A stretch of DNA of 64,000 nucleotides from Haloplanus aerogenes (GCF_003856835.1 NZ_CP034145.1:1984001-2048000); one strand, 5' to 3'; positions 1 through 9,281 are shown, numbered from the stretch's first letter. Translations and numbers: made by a program. The notes: a model not told the origin generated them from the letters alone.

Positions 1-275
1 TCTCCGGTGGCGTCAATCCGATGAACATCTACGACAACATGCACCGGATCACCTACGACGAATTCGAGACGGATCTCCTGTTCATGATCGGATCCGGAAT
101 CTACGCCCAGAGCGGGGGTTCCTTGGACGGCATCGCCCGCGGCATCGCGGCCAATCGACAGGCGATTCAGGCTGCGATCGACGGCCACAGCGTCGAGGAC
201 GTCCTCGGCACGTACGGGTCGAAGTACGCCAGAATGCGCGAGTGGATCGAACAGGAGGACGCCAGCGACCGGTAA
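1..275 (+). CDS. RuBisCO-like protein, C-terminal fragment
   Basis: The reading frame is open from the window edge, so this is the end of a longer gene. The visible tail has an SGG turn (around base 3), then a GSG-xxxx-SGG segment followed by ANRQA. These line up with the phosphate-binding SGG and GGG loops and the following ANR helix at the C-terminus of RuBisCO large-chain and RuBisCO-like proteins. The active-site lysine region lies outside the window, so carboxylase (type III) and non-carboxylating (type IV) forms cannot be told apart. The family call rests on loop pattern only. The next gene has its own promoter-like ACCCTTACATCC at about 316-327. Confidence 0.5.
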   Translation, partial: SGGVNPMNIYDNMHRITYDEFETDLLFMIGSGIYAQSGGSLDGIARGIAANRQAIQAAIDGHSVEDVLGTYGSKYARMREWIEQEDASDR

Positions 276-348
276 CGTCCCGGGTGGCGCCGACGATTCG
301 GTCGGCCCGTTCGCTACCCTTACATCCCTCCCACGCACAGGTAGCCAC

Positions 349-1209
349 ATGCGAGGATTCGATCAGATCGACACCGTCGGGGTCGTCGGCGCCGGCACGA
401 TGGGCAGCGGAATCGCACAGGTGGCCGCCACCGCCGGCTACGACGTGGTGATGCGCGACATCGAGGACGACCTCGTCGCCGACGGCTTCGACCGCATCGA
501 CGACAGCCTCTCGCGGTTCGTCGAGAAGGAACAACTCTCCCGAGAGGAGGCCGACGCCGCGGTGGATCGCATCACCGGCACGACCGACCTCGCCGACCTC
601 GCGGACTGCGACTACGTCATCGAGGCCGCGGTCGAGAACATGGACATCAAACAGGACATCTTCGCGGATCTCGACGAGGCCGTCGACGACGACGTGATCC
701 TCGCAACCAACACCTCCACGCTCTCCATCACGACCATCGCGTCGGCGACGGCGCGACCGGAACTCGTCGTGGGCCTGCACTTCATGAACCCCGCGCCGAT
801 CATGGAGGGCCTCGAACTCGTCGTGGGCGAGAGGACGAGTGACGATGTGGTCGAATGTTCCCACACGCTCGCCGAGGACTTCGGCAAGACGACGTGGGAG
901 TCCGACGACAAACCCGGCTTCGTCGTCAACCGTGTGCTGATGCCGTGGATCAACGAGGGCATCCGCGCCTACGACGAGGGCGTCGCCAGCAAGGCCGACA
1001 TGGACGCCGGGCTGAAGTTGGGCACGAACGTCCCGATGGGGCCGCTCGAACTCGCGGACCACATCGGTCTCGACGTGTGTCTCGACGCCAGCCAGACGCT
1101 CGCGGAGGAACTCGGCGACCGCTACAAACCTCCGTACCTGCTCAAGCGGAAGGTCGACGCCGGTGACCTCGGCCGCAAGACGGGGCGTGGCTTCTACGAG
1201 TACGAGTAG
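349..1209 (+). CDS. hbd: 3-hydroxyacyl-CoA dehydrogenase
   Basis: This 286-aa enzyme is expected to oxidise 3-hydroxyacyl-CoA with NAD in beta-oxidation or hydroxybutyryl-CoA metabolism. The N-terminal Rossmann motif GAGTMG (residues 14-19) binds NAD. H144 and E156, twelve residues apart in LHFMNPAPIMEGLE, fit the family's catalytic His-Glu pair. The C-terminal dimerisation/substrate domain includes KPGFVVNR. The length matches single-function enzymes, not FadB fusions. A TATA-like CTTACAT about 28 bases upstream suggests a leaderless mRNA starting near this ATG. Substrate chain length cannot be read from the sequence. Confidence 0.93.
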   Translation: MRGFDQIDTVGVVGAGTMGSGIAQVAATAGYDVVMRDIEDDLVADGFDRIDDSLSRFVEKEQLSREEADAAVDRITGTTDLADLADCDYVIEAAVENMDIKQDIFADLDEAVDDDVILATNTSTLSITTIASATARPELVVGLHFMNPAPIMEGLELVVGERTSDDVVECSHTLAEDFGKTTWESDDKPGFVVNRVLMPWINEGIRAYDEGVASKADMDAGLKLGTNVPMGPLELADHIGLDVCLDASQTLAEELGDRYKPPYLLKRKVDAGDLGRKTGRGFYEYE

Positions 1210-1248
1210 GACCACCTCTTTTTACGCTTCCCGTCCGCAGAGCAACCG

Positions 1249-1983
1249 ATGGACGTCGCTATCCTCACCGTCGGCGACGAGGTACTCGCAGGCGATACCG
1301 AGAACACGAACGCGACGTGGCTGGCGAGACGGCTCACCGACGCCGGCGTGACCGTCACCCGCATCCTCACCGTCCCCGACGACCGCGACGTGATCCGTGA
1401 GACCGTCGACGAGTGGCGCTCGACGTTCGACGCCGTCGTCGTCACCGGCGGCCTCGGCGGTACTCACGACGACGTGACCGTCGACGCCATCGCGGACGCC
1501 TTCGACCGCGACCTCGTCGTCGATCCGACCGTCCGCGAGGACGTGGTCGAAACCGTGGCGGCCTACCGGGACCGGAACCCCGACCTCGTCGAGGCCCACG
1601 ACCTCGACCTCGACGTGGATGCGTGGGCGGCGCTGCCGGCGGGGAGCCGACCGCTGGTCAATCCGGAAGGGCTGTGTCCCGGCTGTGTCGTCGAGAACGT
1701 CTACGTCTTCCCCGGCGTCCCCGCGGAGATGCAGGCGCTGTTCGACCTCGTCGCGGGCGAGTTCGGTGGCGACGCCGTCTCGACCACACTCTACACTCCA
1801 CAGCCCGAGGGGTCGATGGTCGAGGACATCGCCGGCCTCCGCGAGCGCTTCGACGTGACGGTCGGCAGCTATCCGAGTACGGAGACGCGCAACCGGATCA
1901 AACTGACCGGGACGGACGCCGCCGAGGTGGCACGGGCGGCCGACTGGCTCCGCGAGCGGATCGACATCGTCGACGACCCCTGA
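1249..1983 (+). CDS. CinA/MoaB-like molybdopterin-binding domain protein
   Basis: A 244-aa protein made of one MoCF_biosynth (MoaB/Mog-like) domain as in the N-terminal half of CinA. TVGDEVLAGDTENTNA opens the domain and VVTGGLGGTHDDVT is the nucleotide/pterin loop. The CinA deamidase domain is absent. Members include molybdenum-cofactor adenylyltransferases and nucleotide pyrophosphatases; which one applies here is not visible. The TATA-like CTTTTTACG at 1217-1225 lies about 28 nt before the ATG, so the gene probably has its own leaderless promoter. Confidence 0.85.
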   Translation: MDVAILTVGDEVLAGDTENTNATWLARRLTDAGVTVTRILTVPDDRDVIRETVDEWRSTFDAVVVTGGLGGTHDDVTVDAIADAFDRDLVVDPTVREDVVETVAAYRDRNPDLVEAHDLDLDVDAWAALPAGSRPLVNPEGLCPGCVVENVYVFPGVPAEMQALFDLVAGEFGGDAVSTTLYTPQPEGSMVEDIAGLRERFDVTVGSYPSTETRNRIKLTGTDAAEVARAADWLRERIDIVDDP

Positions 1984-2014
1984 TTCCCCTATCACGAATG
2001 ATTCTGTGAGCCGT

Positions 2015-2024
2015 GCGTTTAACC
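2015..2024 (+). promoter_or_regulatory. TATA box of the ABC-2 exporter operon
   Basis: GCGTTTAACC is centred about 29 nt upstream of the ATG at 2049. This is the usual spacing for leaderless haloarchaeal transcripts. It rules out the longer GTG start at 2013, which would lie within the promoter. Confidence 0.6.
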
Positions 2025-2048
2025 TCCCACCCATCCTCGCTCCGACAG

Positions 2049-2939
<891 letters not shown>

Positions 2940-2965
2940 TAATGATAGGTGTAAGTCATCACCGT

Positions 2966-2993
2966 CGGTTCGCCGTGACAGTCTGGCGAACCG
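2966..2993. repeat. 9-bp perfect inverted repeat between exporter genes
   Basis: CGGTTCGCC (2966-2974) and GGCGAACCG (2985-2993) are exact reverse complements around a 10-base centre. They sit in the 79-base gap between the ATPase stop and the permease ATG. The repeat could be an RNA hairpin that sets relative expression in the operon or a dimeric repressor site. No T tract follows, so a simple terminator is less likely. Confidence 0.6.
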
Positions 2994-3018
2994 CCAGTAA
3001 ACAGTTACAACTACCATT

Positions 3019-4911
3019 ATGAGTGGTCCACGGGCACGCCTCCAGCGAGCCATCGACGACGCCCGGTCGGGTCTCCGGTCGGTCGCCCGCATCGCCCGCT
3101 GGGAGACGAGTCGGAGCGCCGGCGTCGTCGACCGCCAGACGGCCATCCTCGGTCTCGTCGCCCTCCTCCTCGCCGGCGCCGTCGGCGGCGCCGCGATGGC
3201 GACCGGCGGCGTCGCCCTCGACCGCGACGTGTACCGTATTGGCGTCGCGGACGACAGCCCCTACTACGAAGTCGTGCAGGAGAGTCCCGCCCTCGCCGCA
3301 CGACCGCTGGATATCGACCGCCTCGGACGCGGTGTCGAGGTCGTGGTCCGGAACGACCGTTTCTACGTCGCCAACTCGCAGAAAGCGCGGGCCGCGCTGT
3401 CGACGTTCCGGAACGCCGTCCGCGGACACAACCTCGCCGAGATGCGCGAAGAGCGCAACGAGTCGGCCGCGTTCCCGGTCGTCGTGACCCTTCGATACGC
3501 CGAGCAGACGCCGGACGAGGCCGTCACGGCCGGGAGCGACACAGATGGGGGCAGTGGTGGCGACGGCGGCGGGGCGGGAACCGGCGGCGCCGGTGACGGC
3601 GACGGTAGTGGGGCAGGCGTCGGCGCCGGGAGCGGATCCGGTGGCGTCGGCGCCGGGGGCGGATCCGGTGGTGTCGGAGCCGGCGGATCGACCGGCGACG
3701 GCCCCCTCGGCGTCCCCGGATTCGGTACGGGAGGCCTCCTCGGTGGTGGCGGGTCGTCCGGGTCGCCAGCCGACATCTCCCCACCCTTTCCCTTCGGCGC
3801 GCTCGTCCTCGCCTTCGTCTTCTTCATCCCCATGAACTTCGTCATCCAGCCCTACGGCAGTAGCATCCTCAACGAACGGATCAACCGGCGGGGCGAACTG
3901 CTGTTGGTCGCGCCCGTCTCCCCGTCGGCCATCGTCGCCGGCAAGACCCTGCCCTACCTCGCGCTCCTCGTCGGCATCACGACCCTCGTCGCCCTCGCCA
4001 TCGGCGGCGGGCCGGTCAGTATCGCCGCTGTCGCCCCCATCGCGACGCTGTATCTCGCCGCCACCTTCGTCGGCGGCATGTTCGCCCGCTCCTTCAAGGA
4101 ACTCACGTTCGTCACCGTCTCCATCTCCGTCTTCCTCACCTCCTACGCGTTCGTCCCGGCCATCTTCACGAACGTGACGCCCATCGCGCTCATCTCGCCG
4201 CTGACGCTCGTGGTTCACGACCTGCAGGGGACGGGCGTGACGGCCGTGCAGTACGCCTTCTCGACCGGCCCCTTCTACGTCGGGTCCGCCGTCCTCTTTC
4301 TCCTCGGCGTCGGCGTCTACCGCGAGGAGGATATGTTCACCCAGCGCGCGGTGCCGCTGAAGTTCCTCGACGCGCTCAACAGCCGGATCAGCCGTCGGCG
4401 CTCCGTGGCCGTCCTGAGCGCGCTCTCGATTCCCTTCGTCTTCATCGCAGAACTCCTCGCCATCGCCGTCCTCTTCGTCCTGCCCGTCGAGGTGTCGATC
4501 CCACTCTTGCTGGTCGCCGTCGCGACGGTGGAGGAAGTCGCCAAGAGCGTCCACCTCTACGCGGGGTTCCGCGGCCCGTTCGCCGGCCGGCGCGGCTGGA
4601 AGACGGCGCTCGCCCTCGGCGCGCTCTCGGGGCTCGGCTTCTTCCTCGGCGAGAAACTCACCGCTATCGTCCAGTTCGTCGGCCTCCCGGACCTCACGCT
4701 CGGCCGCGCGGCCTTCACCTCCGCGGGCATCGCGGCGACGCCGACGGTCGGCCTCCTCCTCTTACTCGCACCGCTCGCCCTCCACGCGACGACGACGAGC
4801 ATCGCGTCGCTCGGGGCGACCCGTGACCGCGCCTCCTATCTGGCCGCGCTCGTCCCCGCCATCGCCGTCCACGCGGCCTACAACCTCGCGGTGGTGAGTA
4901 CCCTTGGCTGA
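3019..4911 (+). CDS. ABC-2 permease fused to a PrsW-like intramembrane protease domain
   Basis: A 630-aa fusion. Residues about 40-65 form the first membrane helix, followed by an external domain as in NatB-type permeases. Residues about 173-250 are an extremely glycine-rich linker. Residues about 258-440 hold the ABC-2 membrane core, including the conserved GELLLVAPVSPSAIVAGK. The last 180 residues are a second membrane module with the PrsW-type glutamic protease motifs: E505-E506-V-A-K509, SGLGFFLGE with E545, H589 in HATTTS and H618 in HAAYN. All four motif positions of that family are present, so proteolytic activity is plausible but inferred. The stop overlaps the next start. Substrate and cleavage target are unknown. 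Confidence 0.82.
   Translation: MSGPRARLQRAIDDARSGLRSVARIARWETSRSAGVVDRQTAILGLVALLLAGAVGGAAMATGGVALDRDVYRIGVADDSPYYEVVQESPALAARPLDIDRLGRGVEVVVRNDRFYVANSQKARAALSTFRNAVRGHNLAEMREERNESAAFPVVVTLRYAEQTPDEAVTAGSDTDGGSGGDGGGAGTGGAGDGDGSGAGVGAGSGSGGVGAGGGSGGVGAGGSTGDGPLGVPGFGTGGLLGGGGSSGSPADISPPFPFGALVLAFVFFIPMNFVIQPYGSSILNERINRRGELLLVAPVSPSAIVAGKTLPYLALLVGITTLVALAIGGGPVSIAAVAPIATLYLAATFVGGMFARSFKELTFVTVSISVFLTSYAFVPAIFTNVTPIALISPLTLVVHDLQGTGVTAVQYAFSTGPFYVGSAVLFLLGVGVYREEDMFTQRAVPLKFLDALNSRISRRRSVAVLSALSIPFVFIAELLAIAVLFVLPVEVSIPLLLVAVATVEEVAKSVHLYAGFRGPFAGRRGWKTALALGALSGLGFFLGEKLTAIVQFVGLPDLTLGRAAFTSAGIAATPTVGLLLLLAPLALHATTTSIASLGATRDRASYLAALVPAIAVHAAYNLAVVSTLG
3616..3669 (+). repeat. 27-bp tandem repeat in the glycine-rich linker
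   Basis: Two 27-base units (3616-3642 and 3643-3669) differ at one base and each contain GGATCCGG. A decayed third unit follows. They encode repeats of GVGAGSGSG/GVGAGGGSG inside the permease-PrsW fusion, so linker length may vary between strains by unit slippage. Confidence 0.75.
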
Positions 4912-5950
4912 GCCACGCCTCACCATCGCCCGGCGAGAACTGGCGACGCTGCGGTCCGAGAAGACCATCGTCCTCGCCCTGCTGATCCAACTCTTTATCG
5001 CCGCGTTCTCCTCCTTCCTCGTCGTCGGCCTCGTCTCGCTGTACGATCCGGGGAGCGTCGAGGGGTACGAGGCGACGGTCGGGGTGACCGGCGACGCGAG
5101 CGACGACCTCCTGCGTGTCGTCGACGATCAGGCGTCAATGGCGGGCGTGGCCTACGACTCGCAGGCGGCGGCCCGGGCGGCGTTCGAGCGCGGCGAGGTG
5201 GACGCCGTCCTCCTCGCGGATCGGCGGGCTGGACGGGTGTTCGTGACAGCGACAGCGCCGGACGGCAACGTGCGGACGACGATCATCGTCGTCCAGTTAC
5301 GCGAGGCGCTGTCGACGTTCGAGCGGGTGGAGCGCGACCAGCGGTCGAGCTACCTCTCCGCGACGCCACTCGGCCTCCCGCCGCGGAGCGGATCGACGCC
5401 CTACTACGGGTTCAGCTACACCGTCCTCCTCCCCCTCCTCTGCTTCCTCCCCGTCTTCATCAGCGGGTCGATCACTGTCGACTCGGTGACCGAGGAGTTC
5501 GAACGCGGCACGCTCGAACTCCTCCGGGTTGCGCCCGTCTCGACGGTCGACATCGTCGACGGCAAGGTGTGGGCGGCGGCGGCGCTGGCGCCGGCGCAGG
5601 CCGGCCTGTGGCTCGCTCTCCTCGGATTCAACGGGACAACCGTCCGCCACCCCCTCGCCGTGTTGCTGGTGGTCGCGGCGCTCTCCCTCCTCGTCGTGAC
5701 CCTCGGCGCGACCATCGCCCTACTCGCTCCCGACCGCCGCGCCGCGCAGTTCCTCTACTCGGTGAGCGTCCTCGTCGCCTTCGGCGGGACGACGCTCCTG
5801 CCGCTGAATCCCGTCAACACCGTCGCCCGTCTCGCCGTCGACAGCGTCGGCGCAACGTACCCGCTGCTCGTCGGGGGGTATCTCGTCCTCGGCGTCGGAG
5901 CCTACGTCCTGCTCCGGCAGGCGGTTCCGCGGATCGGACTGGCCGACTGA
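4904..5950 (+). CDS. ABC-2 exporter permease, second subunit (NatB-like)
   Basis: A 348-aa integral membrane protein. Its first helix is at residues about 23-45, an external loop of about 130 residues follows, then five or six helices. The GTLELLRVAPVSTVDIVDGK motif before the core corresponds to GELLLVAPVSPSAIVAGK in the preceding permease, so the two are probably heterodimer partners. The start is a TTG at 4904 inside the upstream gene: the same frame is closed by TGA at 4895-4897 and no ATG or GTG lies in between, so translational coupling is likely. No protease domain is present here. Confidence 0.85.
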   Translation: MAEPRLTIARRELATLRSEKTIVLALLIQLFIAAFSSFLVVGLVSLYDPGSVEGYEATVGVTGDASDDLLRVVDDQASMAGVAYDSQAAARAAFERGEVDAVLLADRRAGRVFVTATAPDGNVRTTIIVVQLREALSTFERVERDQRSSYLSATPLGLPPRSGSTPYYGFSYTVLLPLLCFLPVFISGSITVDSVTEEFERGTLELLRVAPVSTVDIVDGKVWAAAALAPAQAGLWLALLGFNGTTVRHPLAVLLVVAALSLLVVTLGATIALLAPDRRAAQFLYSVSVLVAFGGTTLLPLNPVNTVARLAVDSVGATYPLLVGGYLVLGVGAYVLLRQAVPRIGLAD

Positions 5951-6060
5951 TCGGGGATTCCGATGGACGCTCGCCGACCCTCGCCCGGCGAACGGCTCGG
6001 ACGAGGACGATACCGACGCCACCCCGAAACACACTCAAGGCCTGCGGAGAACGCACACGT

Positions 6061-6369
6061 ATGGGTCTCGGAAGCACGGCGAAGAAACTCCAACAGATCG
6101 CCGACATGGCCGAAGACGTGTACGCACGCCTGAACCAGCTTCGCGAACAGGTCAACGAGACGCGAAAGACCGTCGACGAGACGAAAGACCGCGTCGACCA
6201 GGTCGACCGCGAACTGGCCGAACAGCGAGCGCTCATCGAGGCACTCGCGGAGAAACAGGGTGTCGACGTCGAGGCGATCACCGCCGAAGTCCACGTCGTC
6301 GACGCCGAGGCCGTGGCGGGGGAACGCGGTGAGGAGAGTGAAGGCGCCGACGAGTCGACGAGCAGTTAG
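6061..6369 (+). CDS. Haloarchaeal coiled-coil protein (DUF5798-like)
   Basis: A 102-aa acidic protein. It begins MGLGSTAKKLQ and runs as one long heptad-rich helix (residues about 8-70) with LNQLREQVNETRKTVDETKD, followed by an acidic tail. The pattern matches a widespread haloarchaeal family of unknown function. The ATG at 6061 is the only sensible start; the open frame further upstream overlaps the previous gene. The gene ends four bases into the convergent CoA-binding protein gene. No enzymatic motif is seen. Confidence 0.75.
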   Translation: MGLGSTAKKLQQIADMAEDVYARLNQLREQVNETRKTVDETKDRVDQVDRELAEQRALIEALAEKQGVDVEAITAEVHVVDAEAVAGERGEESEGADESTSS

Positions 6370-6785
6370 CCTAACCGGCCGTGTTCGACCTTGAGGCACC
6401 GGTCCTGCACGACGATCAGGCCGGCGTCGCGGGCGCGGGCGGCCGCCGCGTCGTCGCGGATGCCACGCTGGAGCCAGATGCCGTCGAGATCGTCGTGGCG
6501 CTGGTGTCGCTTGAGCGCGGCGTCGACGATGCGACTCACTTCTTCGCTGGGCCGGAAGACGTCCACCAGATCGACGTGCCCGGACACGTCGTCGAGGCTA
6601 TCGACCGCCGTCCGCCCCAGCACCTCGTCGCGATTCGGATTCACCGGGATGATGTCGTACCCCTGTCGCTGGAGGTAGGCGGGCACGTCGTGGGCCGCCT
6701 TCCCCGGCGTGGCCGAACACCCGATGACGGCGATGGTTTCGACGTCCAGCAACTCGCGAATCTCCTCGTCGGTGGCGTCGGTCAT
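6366..6785 (-). CDS. CoA-binding domain protein (YccU-like)
   Basis: A 139-aa stand-alone CoA_binding Rossmann domain. IAVIGCSATPGKAAHDVP (residues 18-35) is the nucleotide-binding start, then PVNPNRDEVLGR and a VVDVFRPSEEV-like segment (VDLVDVFRPSEEV), ending with VVQDRCLKVEH. These match the YccU family, whose function is still unclear. The protein lacks the succinyl-CoA synthetase partner domains. Its 3' end overlaps the coiled-coil gene by four bases. Confidence 0.88.
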   Translation of the reverse strand: MTDATDEEIRELLDVETIAVIGCSATPGKAAHDVPAYLQRQGYDIIPVNPNRDEVLGRTAVDSLDDVSGHVDLVDVFRPSEEVSRIVDAALKRHQRHDDLDGIWLQRGIRDDAAAARARDAGLIVVQDRCLKVEHGRLG

Positions 6786-6822
6786 GGGTCGGCTACGGGG
6801 GCACGCGGAATGAAAGGTACGC

Positions 6823-7434
6823 TTAGACGCCGGGCAGGTTCGCCGTCGGTTCCCCGTCCTCGTGCGTCTCGATGACGCCGTCGAACAACTGCTTGAGCGT
6901 GTTCATCGTCTTGTCGTCGTGGGCGGTCGAGTCGATGGCGTAGAGGCCGAGGCCGTCGACGCTCTGGACCCGTCCCGTGAACACGTGCAGGAATCGAAAG
7001 ACGGTCTGGAGGTCGGAGTACATCAGGAGCGTCGACAGCGAGTCCAGGAACACGCGGTTGCGCCTGACGGCCTGGCGCTCGTAGAACTCCTCTAACAGTT
7101 CGGAGAACTTGATCCCGACGCCGGTCATATCGACCGGCGACGAGGTGTAGCGGACCTGCGCGTCGTCTCGGGCCTCGCTCACGCCCTGCTGTCGGGTCAC
7201 GCAGTCGACGACAGCGACGGGCCGGTCGGCGTAGTCGACTCGCTCGTCGAACGCTTCGAACACCCGCTTGGCGCCGTCGGTGTTGCTGACGACGATGGCA
7301 CCCTCGCCGTCGCGAATGCCCTCCGCCAGAATATCGAAGGCCAGTTGCTTCTTACCGGTGAGTGCAGGGCCGGAGAGCAGCAGGTTCGACCCCTGCTCGA
7401 CCTCGACATCCAGCGGCGGGCCAAGGTCATACAT
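6823..7434 (-). CDS. KaiC/RAD55-like RecA-superfamily ATPase
   Basis: A 203-aa single RecA-fold protein. The P-loop is GPALTGKK (residues 22-29), with lysine where Ser/Thr normally follows the catalytic lysine. The acidic strand reads RVFLDSLSTLL. Haloarchaea have many such proteins near signalling genes, and some may act as ATPase switches. The ATG at 7434 (MYDLGPPLDV) is chosen because the fold starts there; an upstream start would add 21 basic residues without homology. Lying next to REC proteins suggests a signalling role, which is inference. Confidence 0.75.
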   Translation of the reverse strand: MYDLGPPLDVEVEQGSNLLLSGPALTGKKQLAFDILAEGIRDGEGAIVVSNTDGAKRVFEAFDERVDYADRPVAVVDCVTRQQGVSEARDDAQVRYTSSPVDMTGVGIKFSELLEEFYERQAVRRNRVFLDSLSTLLMYSDLQTVFRFLHVFTGRVQSVDGLGLYAIDSTAHDDKTMNTLKQLFDGVIETHEDGEPTANLPGV

Positions 7435-7743
7435 CACGAACCCTCGCAGGGACGAACGGACAGGGGACGGCCTCTCCCTGCGAACGACACAACTCACCGG
7501 AGATCATGAGATAGTATGAAAATATAGTGAGCCGGTAATATTCTTTTTGATTGCGCAGAATCGAGGGATGAAGGGCCGACACGGGAGAACCGTTCGTGTC
7601 AGGATGCACCAGTTGGATTTATTATGTCTGCGGTGACAGCGCGTCGTCGCGGCGAGCGGTGGTGATATTGAGTCGTTCGGGAACCCTCGACGCGGCAAGG
7701 GCGCTACATTTACCACCGTCGGTTGCGTCCGAAGAAGCGTCGA
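7435..7743. other. Intergenic region with divergent promoters
   Basis: This stretch is A+T-rich compared with its surroundings. GAAAATATAG (about 7517-7526) and AATATTCTTTTTG (about 7539-7551) are TATA-like on one or both strands, and CTACATTTACC precedes the ATG at 7744. No protein frame with haloarchaeal codon pattern is visible. Confidence 0.5.
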
Positions 7744-8271
7744 ATGACGTCCGCCCCAGTCGAGGCCGAAATCAACGTCCTGCTGGTCGAATCGGCTGGG
7801 AGGAACGCGCTGGAACTCGGTCCGCAACTCGTCGACGCCGACGCGACGCTGACGATTCGTACGGTGACCACTCTCGATGCGGCCCGCCAAGCCGTCCACG
7901 ACGACGTGATCGACTGCGTCGTCTGCCGCCACGATCCGCCGACGATCGACGGCGTCGAGAACGCCCTCGTCCACAACGACGATCCGGACCCGACGCTCCG
8001 GATCGAGGCGGGGGTCGATGACGACTGGACCGACATCCGACTTCACGACGACGCCCGCGGCATCCCGGACGACGAGTGGCAGGTCATCACGGGCGAGGCG
8101 GAGATCACACAACTGACCCACAGCAGCGGCCTCGGCCTCTGGCTGGTTCGCTGGGTGATCGACTCGTACAGGGGCGAGGTTCGTCGACGGCGGACCGCGG
8201 ACGGGACGACGATCGAACTCCATCTCCGTCCGGTAGCGGCCGAACAGCGACAACTCGACGACGTCGCGTGA
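7744..8271 (+). CDS. Receiver-like domain joined directly to a histidine-kinase ATPase domain
   Basis: A 175-aa hybrid. Residues about 10-65 resemble a response-regulator receiver (INVLLVESAG, DDVIDCVVCRHDPP), although the usual phospho-aspartate strand ends in CRHD. The HATPase_c domain then starts at once: N-box ENALVHND, G1-like DDARGIPDDE and G2-like SGLGLWLVRWVI. There is no HisKA/DHp histidine helix between them, so it cannot autophosphorylate in the normal way. It may be a decayed kinase or an ATP-binding accessory to the next gene. ATG 7744 is preferred over an upstream TTG. Confidence 0.75.
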   Translation: MTSAPVEAEINVLLVESAGRNALELGPQLVDADATLTIRTVTTLDAARQAVHDDVIDCVVCRHDPPTIDGVENALVHNDDPDPTLRIEAGVDDDWTDIRLHDDARGIPDDEWQVITGEAEITQLTHSSGLGLWLVRWVIDSYRGEVRRRRTADGTTIELHLRPVAAEQRQLDDVA

Positions 8272-8282
8272 CGACCCATACC

Positions 8283-8290
8283 GTTTAACA
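8283..8290 (+). promoter_or_regulatory. TATA box of the REC-HalX gene
   Basis: GTTTAACA is centred about 28 nt before the ATG at 8315, which fits a leaderless transcript separate from the preceding gene. Confidence 0.5.
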
Positions 8291-8314
8291 CCGGACGCAC
8301 CTGATGGACCCACG

Positions 8315-8911
8315 ATGGTAACAGCGCAGCCGACCGTGCTCCTCGTCGATGACGAGAAAGACGTCGTCGACGTCTATGCGCTCGCATTTACTGACGGCAA
8401 GTACACCGTACTGAAAGCGTACAGCGGCGAGGAGGCACTGGAGTTGGTAGCCGACGCCGATGTCGTCCTGCTCGACCGTCGGATGCCGGGGCTGTCCGGG
8501 CAGGAAGTGCTCGACGAAATCAGGAGCCGGGGGCTGGACGTGCGGGTGGCGATGGTGACGGCCGTCGACCCTGACTTCGACATTACCGACATGGAGTTCG
8601 ACACCTACCTGATCAAACCGGTGAGCGACGAGGAACTCCGGGAGACGGTCGACGAACTCCTCATGCTGGCGGAGTACGACGAACGGATCCGCGAGCGGTT
8701 CTCCGTCGCGGAGAAACTCGCGCTCCTCGAAACCGAGAAGACCGAACGGGAACTCGCCGTGAGCGACGAGTACCAATCCCTGCAGGAGCGCGCGTCGGAA
8801 CTGGATGCGGTGGCGTCGGAGACGATCGGTGATATGTCGCCCGAGACGTTCGAGCGGGCGCTGTCGGGGCTCATCGACGACGGCGACGCCAACGACGACG
8901 GAACGCCCTGA
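8315..8911 (+). CDS. Response regulator with HalX domain
   Basis: A 198-aa protein. The receiver domain (residues 1-118) has the acidic pair D12-D13, phospho-acceptor D54 in LLDRRMPG, T at the end of VAMVTA and lysine in YLIKPV. The C-terminal half is the coiled HalX domain of haloarchaea (RIRERFSVAEKLALLETEKT). There is no DNA-binding domain, so output is probably protein-protein contact. The preceding ATPase hybrid is its natural genetic partner but lacks a phosphodonor histidine. Confidence 0.92.
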   Translation: MVTAQPTVLLVDDEKDVVDVYALAFTDGKYTVLKAYSGEEALELVADADVVLLDRRMPGLSGQEVLDEIRSRGLDVRVAMVTAVDPDFDITDMEFDTYLIKPVSDEELRETVDELLMLAEYDERIRERFSVAEKLALLETEKTERELAVSDEYQSLQERASELDAVASETIGDMSPETFERALSGLIDDGDANDDGTP

Positions 8912-8917
8912 AAACGG

Positions 8918-9274
8918 TCAGGCGTACTTCGCGACGACGTTCAGAATTTCGTCGAGTTCGTCGCCGTCGAGCGAGTAGCGACCGTGGGCGAACACCGAAC
9001 GGAGTTCGTCCCGGTCCTGCGGGAGCAGATCCGCGATCTTGAACGCGGCCACGTTGTCGACCTGCTCGAGTTCGAGCAGTTCCTCGACGAGTTCGCGCGA
9101 CTCGTCGGCGTCGAGGACGGCGAACGTGTTGGCGTGCTCGATGGCCCGCGCGAGTTCGTACCGCATCTCGCGGTCGACGTCGGCGGCGCGTTCGGCTTCG
9201 ACCTCGGCGAGGAGGTCTTTGACCTCCGAGATGGTGACGAACTCCTCGTCGAGCTTCTCTTTGAATATCGTCAT
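8918..9274 (-). CDS. rpoF: RNA polymerase subunit F (Rpb4)
   Basis: A 118-aa subunit that pairs with RpoE to form the stalk of archaeal RNA polymerase. The family pattern is clear: MTIFKEKLDEEFVTISEVKDLL at the start, the NTFAVLDADESRELVEELL helix pair, then IADLLPQDRDELRSVF. The ATG at 9274 is the only start giving this N-terminus. It follows L21e by seven bases in the same direction, the usual haloarchaeal order, so both are probably on one mRNA. Confidence 0.95.
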   Translation of the reverse strand: MTIFKEKLDEEFVTISEVKDLLAEVEAERAADVDREMRYELARAIEHANTFAVLDADESRELVEELLELEQVDNVAAFKIADLLPQDRDELRSVFAHGRYSLDGDELDEILNVVAKYA

Positions 9275-9281
9275 CGCGCGA

